Of a stretch of DNA of 64,000 bases, positions 33,514-46,250 are shown one piece after another. Numbering within the stretch: the stretch's first letter is position 1; every line of letters begins with the position of its first letter. Below the pieces are notes generated by a model, which was given only the letters and a program-made list of their open reading frames with translations, had not been told where the DNA came from and searched no databases. This DNA is from Shinisaurus crocodilurus (Eukaryota > Chordata > Lepidosauria > Squamata > Shinisauridae), in assembly GCA_021292165.1 (NCBI GenBank), contig CM037876.1:37496575-37560574 (forward strand), read 5' to 3'. A program made the translations under genes and the position numbers.

Positions 33514-33876
33514 CAGGGGTGCAGAACCTCAGAGCCGGGGCCAATCCAGCCATCCTGGGGTCCCAATCCAGCCCTGCAGGGTTCCAAGATCGCCATGCCA
33601 CCTTCCCTGGTCCCACCCCCTTTCCCCCCAACCCTCAATCATTTGGTGGTTTCCTGACTTTTGTGTGGTTTCCCTCCACTCTAAAAAGTTGAAATGCCTC
33701 TCCTAAGGCTTAATTATTGTCAGTAAGAGCTTTAAGCTAAAATATGCTGGTATTTTGCGGGATGGGGTGGCCTGGCCTCTTTTGCCTTTGCCCCTGTTCA
33801 CCACTGGAATATGGCCCACGAGAGAGTCTCTGAAATGGCATCTGGCCCTCACGCTGAAAAAGGTTCTTTACCCCTG
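33514..33876 (-). mobile_element. hAT non-autonomous element (CAGGGGTGCAGAACC family), 363 bp
   Basis: The ends CAGGGGTGCAGAACC and GGTTCTTTACCCCTG are inverted. The flanks CTTTAGGT (33506-33513) and CTTTGGGT (33877-33884) are an 8-bp duplication with one mismatch. The interior matches the copies at 40557-40920, 46342-46701 and 53474-53810 in opposite orientation (for example tactgacaataatt-side cagtaagagctttaagct). Confidence 0.85.
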
Positions 33877-33884
33877 CTTTGGGT

Positions 33885-36009
33885 CCAAAAATATATAAAA
33901 TCCCTTCTTAGTAAAAATTTAGACAGCAATTTAGAGAGTATTTATCCATTAAATCTTCTCACAATATGTACACTTTTCTTGCTCCGGTACCCTGTGCTGG
34001 GATCTATCTCCCAGTTTGGGAGATAGCTCCCAAGCTCTGAAGATTTTATGAATATATATAGTTCATCAGTCATAATTGCAATGCTAAAGCTGCCATATCT
34101 TTCCTCTTTCTCAGGTGACCCTATGCTCTATTGGCTGATAGGAGTGCTTTGTGCCATGGAATGATATGTTGGAGTGTGTGTGTGTGTGTGTGTGTGTGTG
34201 GAATTTGAGATAAAATAACTGCAGATTCTGTGAATGAATATATGAACATATTTTAAAAGTAACCTTTCCTGACTTTTGAATGCCTAGCTATAAAAATAAT
34301 AATACTATTTTTCCCCAGGCACAGTAGTTTTAAAACTATCTTACTAGCTAGTGGAATGTCTAAATGGGAACAATATATATTGGCAACCCTGTTGATCTAT
34401 GTCAGAACACTTAGGGCAGAATTGAAACCAGGCACAGAAGCATGGACATTATTATCATGCAGTCATACACGGTTGTGGGGGTGGGGGAGGGGGGAACCTC
34501 CCCAAAGAATTTTATCTGCCTCCTTCATTTTGGTGGAGCTTGATCAAATCAATTCAATACAATGGGGGGAAAGTGCCAAAATGTATCTGCTCATGTCAAT
34601 GCACTGAATTCCGAGAAGATAACACTTTCGATGAATCTGGCTCCATTTTATTTTTCTTGAAGCGCAGGCAGATAAGACTTGAGAGTTATAGGCTAGCCCT
34701 GTTTATAACATGCCTAGCAGCAGTGGCAGCAACCCAAAACATTTCTGTTCCTTCAACAATTCTTCACTGAAACTATTAATATATTCCGTGATTATCATCA
34801 GAAAATAAGTGAGGCAATACCAGTAGGAACCAAAACAACGCTTACTTCATCAGAAGATTATTTATGCAGTGGGATATCCATTATGGTGAGTGTCAGATTT
34901 TGAAATTTGACTTGACCATCTTTCTTTTCAGCAGTTTCCCTAACCTTACTGTTACAGAGAGGCTTGAGTGTGAATGTCAAATACTGTACAGGACTTGCTT
35001 CCATCATTTACCTAGAATGCAATTACGATTTGCCAGCCCAGCTGTGTTCAATGCACACCGGAATGATTGGATATCCTTGCTCACATAGACATAGTGATTT
35101 CTCTCCCCTCATCTCTTCAAGAATACAGATGCTGATATACACACCGGTCCAGTTACCAGTGAGTGGGACATGATGGCAGTTGAAGCTAAGAGGCTATCAC
35201 ATTATGAACAGGACTCCTTCGAACATGAATCCGAGGATACTGGAGCAATACTCCACTGTCTTGGCTGGAAAAGTGGTTTTTGAACAGAAGACTAGAGAAG
35301 AAAGGATGTATGAGAGAGAGAGAGACAGAGAGACAGGGACAGAAAGAGACAGGGACAGAAACAGAGAGACAGAGTGTTACTGAATTTACATGATTAAGGC
35401 CACTCTTACTTTAGATCACATTTTTGATTAGGGTGGGGGGAAATTTGTTCACCAAATTTCACACTTTTGAACCACTAAGTGAACTGAAATTCAGTTATCC
35501 TTCAAAATTTGCACTTCTCTGAATGTTGTAATCTTCAGTCAAATAAATGCATACAAATTTGGATTATATTAGAGAAACTGCTTGCAAAACAATGTGCACA
35601 TTAGGCAAAAATGCATACAAAAATGCGTGTAGTAGAAGTATGCACAGAAGTGCTTAGGTATTTTCATACAAACTTTTAAAAAAATAATCTTAAAAGTTCT
35701 GGGTGAACCAAGCTTAAGAAAGGAGAAATTAGCAAAGTTTGAGGTGAACCAAACTTAAGACTGGAAAGATGAGAAACTGAATAATCAGTGAATATTAAAG
35801 ACTGTTCCAGTACAAAATTTGTCTGTGTAATAACCTCTGCCCCCAAAGAAGCAACTACTGGACATACGTTTAATCAAAATGTTTAAAAGAAGCATTGTAT
35901 TGCACTCCTAGCAATTAGCTGAATTAGGCTTATTAAAGAGAAATTGCAGTGTCCAATAGACATGAAACAAAAGTTTTTGCTGAATAAGACACAACCTACG
36001 ATCCATAGA
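33885..36009. other. Unannotated stretch with simple repeats
   Basis: Contains (TG)n at 34171-34200 and a (GACAGA)-like run at 35308-35373. Otherwise AT-rich with no gene seen. Confidence 0.5.
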
Positions 36010-36107
36010 CACACCAGGTAGACTGATTAGGCATTTTGTGGTGGTGCCTACAGCAGTTTCTCAACTTCCCAGATGTGCCCACAGGTCCAAAAAGGTTGGG
36101 GAGCCCT
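36010..36107. mobile_element. hAT end fragment
   Basis: Ends aggttggggagccctg with upstream agatgtgcccacaggtcc, which resembles the terminus of the same hAT group as 655-1092. Confidence 0.45.
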
Positions 36108-36250
36108 GCCGTAAAAGGGTTGCTACATCAGTCATTCTGAATGGAAACAAGAAACTTATGGAGAAGGCAATCATATGGTCCCTGAGAGAGCATGTAAGAC
36201 CTCTCCGAGGTTGAAGACAGCACTCTGACCCTCCAGCTAGCACCCGATAC

Positions 36251-36415
36251 TGTGGCTTACGCTGGGTCAGCTTGTCTGAGCGTGGAAAGCTAAGCAGGGT
36301 CAGGCCTGGTCATTACTTGGATGGGAGACCCCTCCTCTAGTTCCTGCATTGAGCAGGGAATTGGACTCGATGGCCTTGTAGGCCCCTTCCAACTCTATGA
36401 TCTATGAATCTATGA
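36251..36415 (+). mobile_element. 5S-rRNA-derived SINE with CR1-like tail, full length
   Basis: The head tgtggcttacgctgggtcag leads into the 5S internal promoter region (gaaagctaagcagggtcagg, acttggatgggagaccc). It then joins ggactcgatggccttgtagg, ccttccaactctatgatct and a short tail of ctatga units. This is the best preserved of three copies. Confidence 0.85.
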
Positions 36416-39400
36416 AAACCGGAAACTCAACTTCAGAGAAGGGGAAAAGGGCATTCCGGTGGGTGGGATGGGGAGGGGAGGAGAGTGGAGAGGCCAGTGT
36501 GTGTGTGTGATCCCTCCGTCCCACCCTGAAGCACCTTCGCTAGACAGGCTGAAAAGCCTATTTAGCAAAATCTGAAGGGCAGGAGAACGGGGAGGCGAAA
36601 ATTACCTCTGCCTCTCCTCCCACCCTGCATTGGATGATTGGATGCCTCTGAGTATGGGGGCTTCTGATCACCGACTGAGGGTTCAATCCTATGCATATTT
36701 AGACAGAAAAAAAGCCTTACAACTCCCAGCATTTCCCAGCCAGCCATGCTGTGTTCTAAGTATAATTATGCTGAAGCATGAGACAGTATCATACAGTTCT
36801 ATTACAAAGACATCTTTATTATTACTTTTCTGCACTTTGTATTGCTTGCTTTTCTTTGCACCATTTTTTTGGTGTACTGCTTTTCTTTGAACAAAGAGCT
36901 CTAATCAAAACTGCTGAGCTTTCGCTTCCATATTGGGTAAGAACAAATATGTAACCCAAGAGATCAGACTTTCAGGGTTTGGGGTTTGTTTTTTGGGTTT
37001 TTTTTGCTGTGCTTGTTCAGAGTGGAAAAAGTTAAGTATGTGATTGTCACATGCTGTGATCTACACACATGCTGAAAGTTATTGCCAATGCAAATACCAA
37101 ATGCTATAGGACTGTCCTCTTATATATTACCACAACACTCAGTAAGAACAAACATTATTGATGAATGTACTGCAATCGCCCAACTGTGAAGACAACTGCT
37201 CCAGTGTCAGAACCTGCCTTCCCGGAGTTAACAGATTGCAATGAAGTTGCTAGACAAGAATCAGGAGCATCACAACAAAAGACCCAACTTTCCCTGGGTT
37301 CAGCACACAGAACAATTCCTAATGAGTTCACAGTTTCAGAGAAAGCTGGAAGCCTACCCAAGTACCAATGCATTGTTTCTAGTGAAGTCTAATGCAGGTT
37401 GTTCTAACTTAAATACAGGGGATTGGTTGCTAAATATCGCTATCAGATATTTGATCCTGGCAGGGAAACCTGGGTCTCAGGCAGTTCCTGTGCCTCACTG
37501 GACACCTCTGCCCTGCCCTCTTTAGTTGATGATGCACCAAAGGAGACACCCCTGTAACACCCTCCTCCTGCTGCCCTGCTCCCATGCAAGATGTCCCCAG
37601 TTCAGAAGCAGGGGCTTCCATCAAGGTCAGGTCTCACAGCTGTGGAAGATAGGCCATATCAGCATCGTCAGCCAGTGGAAGGCCTGGTAGAAGTGAGTTC
37701 TCAGTGTCTGGCTTCCCATGGCTGGGCCTGACTCTACAGTTTCCCCCTCTTACTCAGAATTGGTGTCACAGGCTGTAGCTCCTCGCCGGACTGGGGCAAG
37801 GTCCCGCATCTAGTAGCAAATCAATGTTTGGGTGCAGTGACAGAACATTTATTATGAATATGAGACACTCATGTTCAAATCCCTGCTCAGGTGCATGTCC
37901 TTCACAATTCTGTGATGAAAAGTCTTATGCAGATGAGAATAAAGGATGGCAATCACAGCCCTGGTGAAAGTTTATGGCTTATCACTACTGTTACAAAACA
38001 TAGTGGGCATACTGGAAATTGAAAGCAGCCCTAATTTTCAGAATTATTGTTGCCCTGGTGTATACATGGGTGCATACATGCATTTCACGACACATAATGG
38101 AAACGGTGCCTATAGGACTGCAGGCAAAATTCTGGATTGCCTTCCTCTGATTTGATGATATATACATAGTGAGAGGGGGTCTGCTGAGAAAGCTAATGGT
38201 TAAAAAAAAGCCAAGGAACAAAAACCAGCCTCTTATTTACATCTGTTCAGCACAGTGATGCAGATTGCAATTAATTAGGAAGTTTCTGGTGTGGTAAGAA
38301 TAATCATACAGCTGGTATGCAAACACAGGACTTCCAAAGAGAATTTTATTCCAGATGGCTCCCCCTCTCCAACAAACAAAGAATTAATTGTAACTTTAAA
38401 GAAGACTCAACTATGTCTGTATAAAAATAAATAAAAAAAGAGACGTTTTCACTACTGAGGAATTTGAAATGACTTCAATTTAACAATTTCTGCCTTTGCA
38501 TCATTCAAGTTCGAGAGACTGCTTTGATCAGGCCTTTGCGTTATATAATTTATTAGAGTAAAGGGAAGAGGATAACCTTCAGATGTCTTCTGTGGTAAAA
38601 CACTTTTGTTAAAAATGTTAAATGTTTGCAGACTAAAGACATGTTTGGCTGGGAGGCCCTAAAATGAATAAACAAAATGGGACATGCTTGATTTTGTTAT
38701 TTATCCCCTAGTTAAAGTAAACCACAAGAAAAGTGAATATAAATCATACTTTATGATGTCTTATTCAAAATACAGGCATACATTTTCTGTAGCTAACCTC
38801 AGTGTGGTGGTATTTTGCCATATCATATATAATGGCAATAGATATTCAGCTGGCTTTAGGGCTGTCAGTACAGCAATTTTGTTAAATCCATGTAGCTTCT
38901 TCATATATACAATGCAAATCCTGTAAAGGACACTTGTATATCCCTGGTGACATATGTCATAGATTTTTCTATTCTAGAACGGAACTGACAGTTACAACGA
39001 CTGAAGGCTTGCATGTGGATTAAGCATAGACCACAACACTGGATACAATTCCCCCCCCCCAATTTTATATTTATTTATTTATGCAACCAAACACACACAG
39101 AGAAAGACACACACACCCAAATTGGAGACCCAAAAAAGAAAGTTAAAAAGAGGCAAAATTTAATGCTTGATTATAATAACTTGGAAAAAATATAGCTAGC
39201 AGACAAATGCCAGAACATTTGTCCATTACTCTGTAGCGCGCATGTAAATGGATGGTGCTATATATCATCACCACCCATGTAGAACATCAGTTTCATCTCA
39301 TCTCCAGTCAAAGGATCCAACATTTCCTTACTTGTTCTTTCTCTCTCTCTCTCCGAAATATGATGAAGCCATGAAAATATGGCTTAAGATGGAAGTTGTC

Positions 39401-39437
39401 AGGAATGAATATGAGACATTTAAGCTGCAGAGAAAAG
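36416..39437. other. Unannotated, mostly unique stretch
   Basis: A half palindromic MITE lies at 36679-36748. The segment near 37206 (tgtcagaacctgccttcc) looks like a possible LTR terminus, but no matching end was found. No gene seen. Confidence 0.4.
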
Positions 39438-39823
39438 CCCCCCTATTCAGGCATGCTTCCCTCCATGCAATTGAGCTTGTGTGAAGAGAGAGTGGAGCCC
39501 CCAGCTCTGGTCCCAGGCAGCCCAGCCATCACATCCCCTGTTGGCCCCGGCCCATGCTGTCCAGTCAGGGGGGGCTTGTCTTTAAAGGGGAAGGCTGCTG
39601 AATGGTCAACGGTTCTTCCTGTGATCAAGAAGGGTTTCTAATCATGGGGAGAGCCTATGCACATCCATCCGTCTTTCCCTTTACAGACAACCCCCCTACG
39701 CATGGACGACATGGGGCTGGGGCTGGGGCTGGCAGGGGACGTGGTGATGGGAGCAGGGCCAGCCCAGCATGCTCTGTCTCCATGTGCTCTTAATTGCACG
39801 GAGGGGATAACACCTGAATTGGG
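39438..39823. mobile_element. Palindromic MITE, about 390 bp
   Basis: The outer arms ccccctattcagg and cctgaattggg, and atgcaattgag and cttaattgcac, are inverted. The inner arms agcccagccatcacatcccc and gacgtggtgatgggagc are too. A duplicated ggggctgggg run lies in the right arm. The target duplication is unclear. Confidence 0.55.
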
Positions 39824-39984
39824 ATTAAGTGTCAGAGACAATCTCATGCGCGGTGACTCTACAAAGATCTCTGGCTATTTTGGTCTGCTTTCCAGCATAT
39901 TTTATTTATTGATTTATGTATAAATATCACATGCATTTTGGGTGGGGAACAGTAGGGACCTTGGATGATGATAATGAATTTTAT

Positions 39985-40040
39985 TAATTTTATTTATATA
40001 CCGCCCACTAGCCAAAGCTCTCTGGGCGGTTCTGAAGCTC
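39985..40040 (-). mobile_element. CR1/L3-type 3' end scrap
   Basis: The phrase tataccgcccactagccaaa followed by gctctctgggcggtt matches the 3' UTR word also seen at 31780-31820. Confidence 0.55.
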
Positions 40041-40210
40041 TCTGGGATGTCTGAAGCGATTCTTAGTATGGTGCAGAAATGCTACCAGCCTATTGTTAGT
40101 CCTCACAATAATATTGGACAGCGAATATGTATTAAAATCAAATGTAGATTAAAACAATTTACTCTCCCTAGTGCTACTGGTGCTGAGTCATCACCATTTA
40201 ACGGAAGTGG

Positions 40211-40521
40211 TTGAAGCTCAGTGATAGAGCACATGATTTGAAGGCCAGGTTCAATCCCTGGCAGCTCCAGGTAGGGCTGGGAAAGACTCTTATCTGAAAC
40301 CCTGGAAAGTAGCTGCCACTTACTGCAGTCCATACTGGGCTAGACTGACCAATGCTCTGACTCAGCAGAAGGCAGCTTCCCATCCTTTAAGGTAGCTAGC
40401 AGGACTGTACCTTAGCCAGCCCTGTCTTATAGTGGACATGGTAATTCAGCAATCCCATGCTATGACTAATCCAAGCTAGATGGATCAATGGTCTAACTTG
40501 GTATAAGGAAGCTTCATATGT
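40211..40521 (+). mobile_element. tRNA-derived SINE (second family), with duplicated tail
   Basis: A box gaagctcagtgatagagca and B box aggttcaatccctgg are clear. The body runs through gaaaccctggaaagtagctg to ctgactcagcagaaggcagc. A second 3' tail copy (gatcaatggtctaacttgg ... ataaggaagcttcatatg) follows at 40470-40521. Confidence 0.75.
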
Positions 40522-40556
40522 TTATATATCTTCTCCTCATGTACGATGGGATAAAG

Positions 40557-40920
40557 CAGGGGTGTTGAACCTCTTTCAGCTCAAGGGCCGAATTCACTTT
40601 TGGAGGAGCTCTTGGGGCCTGCATTCCAGTGGTGGGGCTGGAGTCAAAATGAGGTGGGGCCAAAACACCAAAAAATACCAGGATATTTCAGCTTAAAGCT
40701 CTTGCTGCCAGTAACTAAGCCTTACGAGAGGCATTCCAACTTTTTAGAAAGGGGGACAAAATGGGAAAAAGCCAGTAAACCACTAAATGATTAGCAGTCA
40801 GGGGAAAGTGGGTGTGGGGCCAAGAGAAGGAGGTGTGGCAGTCAGGGCAACCCCAGAGGGCCAGACTGGGACAACCGTTGGACCAGATTTGGCCCATGGG
40901 CAAGATGTTCTGCAATCCTG
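40557..40920 (+). mobile_element. hAT non-autonomous element (CAGGGGTGCAGAACC family), 364 bp
   Basis: Starts CAGGGGTGTTGAACC and ends GTTCTGCAATCCTG. Internal words gcttaaagctcttgctgcca and gagaggcattccaac match the other family members. The flanks ggataaag and gaattaac agree at only five of eight positions, which suggests an older insertion. Confidence 0.75.
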
Positions 40921-40929
40921 GAATTAACC

Positions 40930-41730
40930 CTTTCAATGGGGAGATATAAAGCCTGGAAAGCTGGAAGCACACAGCCTTAAATGTCATTGAAAAGGGAATA
41001 ATCTCTCTCTCTCTGTGTATGTATGTACTGTAGATATGTGTGCTTGGGGGGTGGAGGTAAGTAATCATGCTCCCCCACTTTTTTATTTTTAAAGCTACCT
41101 TTAAAGTGGTTGACTGATATAGCAGAGGACAGCTCAGTTGCTGGAAGACAAAAGAAATAAAGATGAAATACAGTGTAAGGAAAGGCCGCACAGTGGCACA
41201 AACATGGATGAGGAGAGGTGTGTGTTCTTCATTACTAATGCTCTGACTTGGGGCAGGGACAGAAGGGCTTCCTAGTTCCTAGATTTAATCCAGCCACCTC
41301 CCCTCTCTTCTCCCTTAAATACTGCTGATCTGCTGTCGGTTGTGAGGGTTGGAGTCCAACTCCAGCAGCAGACTCACGCACAATCCTGCTCCATGTGAGT
41401 ATTTGTGAGCCGGGTCCAGGAAGTTTTCGGATTGCCACTGAACATACGGTAATAGTCCAGACCATGGACATTTGGGGCAAATGCAGAGAATGTGTAAAAG
41501 GTTGGGTTTTGGTTTATTGAGATATTCAGCAATTGCTGGGGACAGACTTGGATAGAAGACTGTTTGCTCCTTGGAGACTATCCATGAAAAACAAGAAGAA
41601 GCCACACGTAGGAGATTAGTTTAGACAAATGGATACTGCAACAAAAGGTTGCAGTGTCTCCTTACCCGCTAACAGGATTCCAGCCAGCTAGCCACCAAGT
41701 TAGCCCTGCCTTCTTCCTGGGATAGTATCT
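40930..41730. other. Unannotated stretch
   Basis: No gene or classifiable repeat. Minus-strand frames around 41235-41605 have no recognisable motifs. Confidence 0.4.
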
Positions 41731-41764
41731 GCCAGCCTTCCTCAACCTCTAGGGTAGTATAAGC

Positions 41765-41899
41765 CAGGCTTCCCCAACATCCCAAAACATAGATATTTTG
41801 GACTACAAATCCAGTAATTCCTGTCCATTGGCCATGCTGGGTGGGGCTGATGGAGTTGTGGTTCAAAACATCTGGAGAGCACCACATTGGGGAAAGCTG
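41765..41899. mobile_element. Palindromic hAT MITE, 135 bp, older copy
   Basis: Ends CAGGCTTCCCCAAC and GTTGGGGAAAGCTG approximately (one A-run change). Interior tttggactacaaatcc and ggagttgtggttcaaaa are inverted. Flanks GTATAAGC (41757-41764) and CTATAAGC (41900-41907) are an 8-bp duplication with one mismatch. The adjacent sequence ccagccttcctcaacct at about 41731 looks like the end of another such element. Confidence 0.75.
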
Positions 41900-41907
41900 C
41901 TATAAGC

Positions 41908-43121
41908 TGTAATGGACTCAAGCTGGACAATTCACTTCCTCTGCACCTGCTTTTCCATTTCCCCCCAGGTAATAGTCACTGGGCAGTTCCAGGGGAGGGG
42001 GTTGCTCCCTTTGGGTTAAACACACACACACACACACACACTTTGTACTTCTGCATATCTTACAGCTGGCCTGAGTATGCTGATACTGTACCTCTATCTT
42101 CTTCCTCAGCGGCCCCGTTTTGGCTCCAATCCTGCTGGCACTCAACCACTTGAATCCACTGTTACAGGGAATGATTGGAGAAGATTTCTGGTGCTCTTGA
42201 TTCATGGATCATTCCTGCACAGTTTATTTGGAGTCTGCTGTGCAAGACAACCCCCCCCCCCGGGCATATTCCACCAAGAACTACAGTTTTTAAATGCAGG
42301 TGATATTCTGTATTTCTAAAACTGTGAGCATCAACTCAAGTGGAGGCATAGGAGGAAGGCAAACCCAAGTAGTGAAGCCTATAATTGCCTGTCTATAGGT
42401 GATGATTGTGTTATCAGAAGCAAAAGAGCATGGTACTGTGGCTACAATGTACATTATATATCTCACAAAGCAGAAAATGCATCTGAGAAGACATGCAGTA
42501 CATCTAGGGGAAAAAGAAACAACATCAATCTACAGCCATAAATAGCATAAACCATCATCAAGCTGATCCTAGTGAAACAATTTCTGTTAGTAGCAAAAAG
42601 AACCCGTTTAAGATTCAACTCTAATTTGATGGACATGACATTTCTATTAGATTGTAATGAATTAGACTTGAGAATAGCTGCCTTGTGCAGGGTCTAATTG
42701 AGCACCAATCAATCAGTCTTACTGAAATGTAATGTCATTATGAAATATAATAAAAAGCATTTGCTCTTTCAGAAGGGAAAGTAAACAATGGGACTGGGCA
42801 TCTTGATGTTGTGAAGGGCACATACTAATAAGCAATGCTTATTGTCAGTGCTTGACAATTCCGTGCTGTCATTATGTAAATTCCAGTAAAGTAGGACACA
42901 ACCGGTTTCACATCACGATGTTTTACATTCCCTCTTTTGGCAGCTTACTGGAAAAATCCATGTGTTGAAAAGTAGCTTCTAAGATGGATATTGATAACAT
43001 GGACACTGCTGTTATACATTCCTCCTTACAGCTGAGGATTTTGTTTTCTTGAGAGATAGTATAACGTTAGAAGTGGGACAAAATGTTGCAGTGTGAAGTG
43101 CTTCTGTTTTGTGTACCAGTT
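41908..43121. other. Unannotated stretch; possible conserved non-coding segment
   Basis: (AC)n at 42019-42041 and a poly(C) run near 42251. From about 42530 to 42980 the sequence is unique, AT-rich and free of repeats, with several TAATTGA-like homeodomain-type words (ctaattgagcaccaatcaat). Confidence 0.35.
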
Positions 43122-43547
43122 AGGGCACAATCCTATGGCCACTAGACAGAGTCTAGACAGCCATAGGATAATTCCGAGTCCCAGCTCCGACCTTGGAAAT
43201 GTGCTCCAAGGTCGGAGCTGGGACTCCGAACTCGGGGTGCCCTCCCTTCACACTCGCAGTTGGCGCAGAAAGAACCGTGCCGGCTGTGGCTCTGAGAACA
43301 CTGGAGTTTTGTGGGCGGGGAGGGGAGGAGACAGACTCTGCCAGCATATCCTGTCTCCTGGCGGCACCTCAGCCTCCTCTGCTCGTGCTCTGGAGCAAAA
43401 CACTCAAGACAGCCAAAATCGGCCATCTAAGTGCAGGACAGAAGAAGCGTGGAGGCAACCTTCGTCTCCACGCTCCTTCCACCCTCCATAGGATGCCCAT
43501 AATCCTCAGAGTTCGGAGGGTTACAGGCGGCCTCACTGAATTGTGCT
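43122..43547. mobile_element. GC-rich palindromic MITE, second copy
   Basis: Left end agggcacaatcctatgg and right end cactgaattgtgct are inverted. Inner arms gtcccagctccgaccttgg and ccaaggtcggagctgggac are exact inverses about 15 bp apart. Flanked by gtt on the left and gttaac on the right. Same family as 9014-9435. Confidence 0.7.
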
Positions 43548-43559
43548 GTTAACCAGCCA

Positions 43560-44764
43560 TTACCTCTCCCCGGGGACTCCATTTTATTCCTTTCTCCACT
43601 GTTTTACATCCCCACCCCCCTCAGGGACTTTTTCTTAAAAATAATTTAAAAACTGTACTTCTGCAAATCCTGGGGTTCCGCCTAAGCTTGCTGATGCCTT
43701 CCTCTTGTGTGTGTGCCATTTTGGCTGCATAAGCAACGGCAGTCAGAGCTTGAACATCAGAAATAGAGAGAATGACAACTTATATCTTCCTACCTATATT
43801 AAACTCAGGCTTTTGGATGGATTCTGTTAATTCGAAAGCTTGAAAAGTCCTACCCCGATAGAAGTTGGTCCAATAAAAGATGCTATATCCCTTCTTGCAA
43901 TTTCTTATTATGTGGCACCAACCTGGCAATATCCATCTATACTGGATTTTTCTTGGCAGAGCTGGAAACTGCTTGATGGGCCCAGACTATGGATCATTTT
44001 TAGCGAAAGTAATGCCATGGCTAATTCTTGGCAACTGGGGCAGAACCAGCAAAGGTGTCAGAAGCTAGCCTGTCTTTAGTGAACGATATAAGAAAAGGGG
44101 TATAAATATGTTACATAAATAAATAGTGATGAAAGCAAATAACGTATTTCCTCCCTGATATTCTCATAATGCGATGCAAAACTCCCAATTTAGTAATAAT
44201 ATGGATGGTTCCCCTCACACACACACACCCGAACTGCATAATGTTTTTTTCTAGTACTCTGTATTTATATGTTCACATATGTTTTCATCCCTACCTGCCC
44301 CTGTGCATAAACCTCACCCCCCCACACACACACTTTTTCAAGTAGCCTTTTTACCCATTTGCAACACAATTGTGCTGAGTAAGAGTAGGGCCAGCCAATG
44401 ATGCAATAACTCCAGTGATTGGTTTCTGGCTGGCGATGGAGATAGAAGTTAGCCTGCCACACTAGAATCTATGCAGTGTCTCAGAGCCATAGATCCAAAG
44501 GCTCAAACGATCTAAATGAATGCTACTGATTTACACCACAGGATCATAAATGTTTGGCTAGATAAAGTAATTCCTATTTTTTCCTTCAGAACTAAATGGG
44601 CTCATTCACTTGTAATGCTAAACTGTGGTTTAGCCTTCCAAGGATGAGCCTGTGCAAGCCTCTGGCTCATGCACTTACCCTCCAGTGCGGGCACGAGGAA
44701 GGGTTGGGAAGCTTTCCCTTCTGTTTTAGACTAACTGCAGCTTGCCATGACATCCAAACCTGAA
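43560..44764. other. Unannotated stretch
   Basis: No gene or recognisable repeat seen apart from an ACAC run near 44215. Confidence 0.4.
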
Positions 44765-44877
44765 CAAACTGCAGTTAATCTTAACTATCTATAGTGGAAA
44801 CAAGCCAACTTCAAACCATGGTATGTGAAGGCAGTTTGTTTCCACTAACCATACTTAAGATTAATCACAGTTTAGGG
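44765..44877. repeat. Imperfect inverted repeat, arms of about 43 bp
   Basis: The left arm aactgcagttaatcttaact and the right arm taagattaatcacagttt, extended by tagtggaaacaagcc and ggcagtttgtttccacta, form a hairpin with a loop of about 23 bp. Probably the core of a decayed MITE. Confidence 0.6.
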
Positions 44878-44989
44878 TTAAGATGTAAAACTAAACTGTC
44901 CTTAATCTAAAACAGATGCAAAAGCTGCTGATGTCCTCCTTGTGCCTATGCCAGAGCAGGAGAGGGGAGGAGGGTTGGGCGAGATCTCA

Positions 44990-45390
44990 AGGGTCACAGT
45001 GTAATCTGCAGACTGCAGTGTAATGTGCCAACTGAGCCATTGTAATGTTTAATGTTCACATATCTATCATGTATTAGAGAAGGTACATGAAGGTTTCTTG
45101 AGAATATGAAAGGAATTGACATTTATTCTTCCAGTATTGGAGAACTAACAAATTAAAAGACAATTGTTGCATCGATTTTATGACTGAATTGTAAGTTAGT
45201 TGTATTTTTGTATTAAGAAGAAAGAAGGAATTTGATAAGTATGTGGAAACATAAAAAATATTTGTAAGAAAACTACAGTGTCTGGCTTGGATTTAGAATT
45301 TCTGAAATAGTAATACAGTATTGATTTTTAATTATTGTGATTCAGGTATATTTGTGTTTCTTTTGCTATACTATATTATATATTTATCAT

Positions 45391-45431
<41 letters not shown>

Positions 45432-46250
45432 TTTTAAAAGAACTAAATGCAAGGCATGAACACAGACTAAAATAAGAAAGGGTTATTGTTCAAAAGCAAG
45501 CATAAAATGTGGAAAAACAGATACGTATCTATATACCGTACTATCCCCCTAAAGCAGCATTTAGGCAAAGTGCGTACATCTTAAGCTGATGATGACTGAT
45601 AAAAAGGAAATGGAAGATATTATAGTGAACTGCTGTTGCATCCATTTTGAAAGCATAACACCTTTCCTTTGCTAATGTTAAGTAGCATTTGACCTTTTTT
45701 AAAAATAAAAAAACCCAGAAGAAAATTGAGTGCAGTCATAGAGATTCGCACAACCTGAAAAAGGAGACTAAACTACATGGTTTAAATGCCAGTACTGAAA
45801 ATAGGCAGTTTGCAGCTCACTCCAGATATAATGTTATTGTGCTCTTTCATAGGGTACCTGTTTTACTGAGAGTCAGCTGCCGTTAGTGAGGAGAATTTAT
45901 TCTGTGAGTGATTTTAACATACGCATTGCAGGCAAATTGGATTAGTCCTTGCATAGTTGCTCATAAATGGTCTCCATAAAGCAGTTGAGTACCCACCCTG
46001 ACCTGTGTTTGAGATGCAGTAACAGATGTGGAGAAGCACTATGTTCTGAATGCTGCTGTGTCCAATTTGGAGCGAACATCCAAAGTATGTGGCTGAGAAC
46101 TGGCCTCTGGAAAGCGTTGGCTGATGATCTATTGGAGTGTGCATTTCAAATATGGGAAACAGGAATTCACTTTCTTGATCACATAAGGTAACTGTTTAAA
46201 TGGCCAGATCTCATTTTCTTCCTTTCTTTTTCTCTTTCTTACTGTGTCAT
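44990..46250. other. Unannotated AT-rich stretch
   Basis: (CA)n followed by (TA)n at 45390-45430. No gene seen. Confidence 0.45.

Noticed and set aside
37206..37860. Possible LTR starting tgtcagaacctgcc
   Set aside because: No matching CA end or target duplication could be found on either strand.
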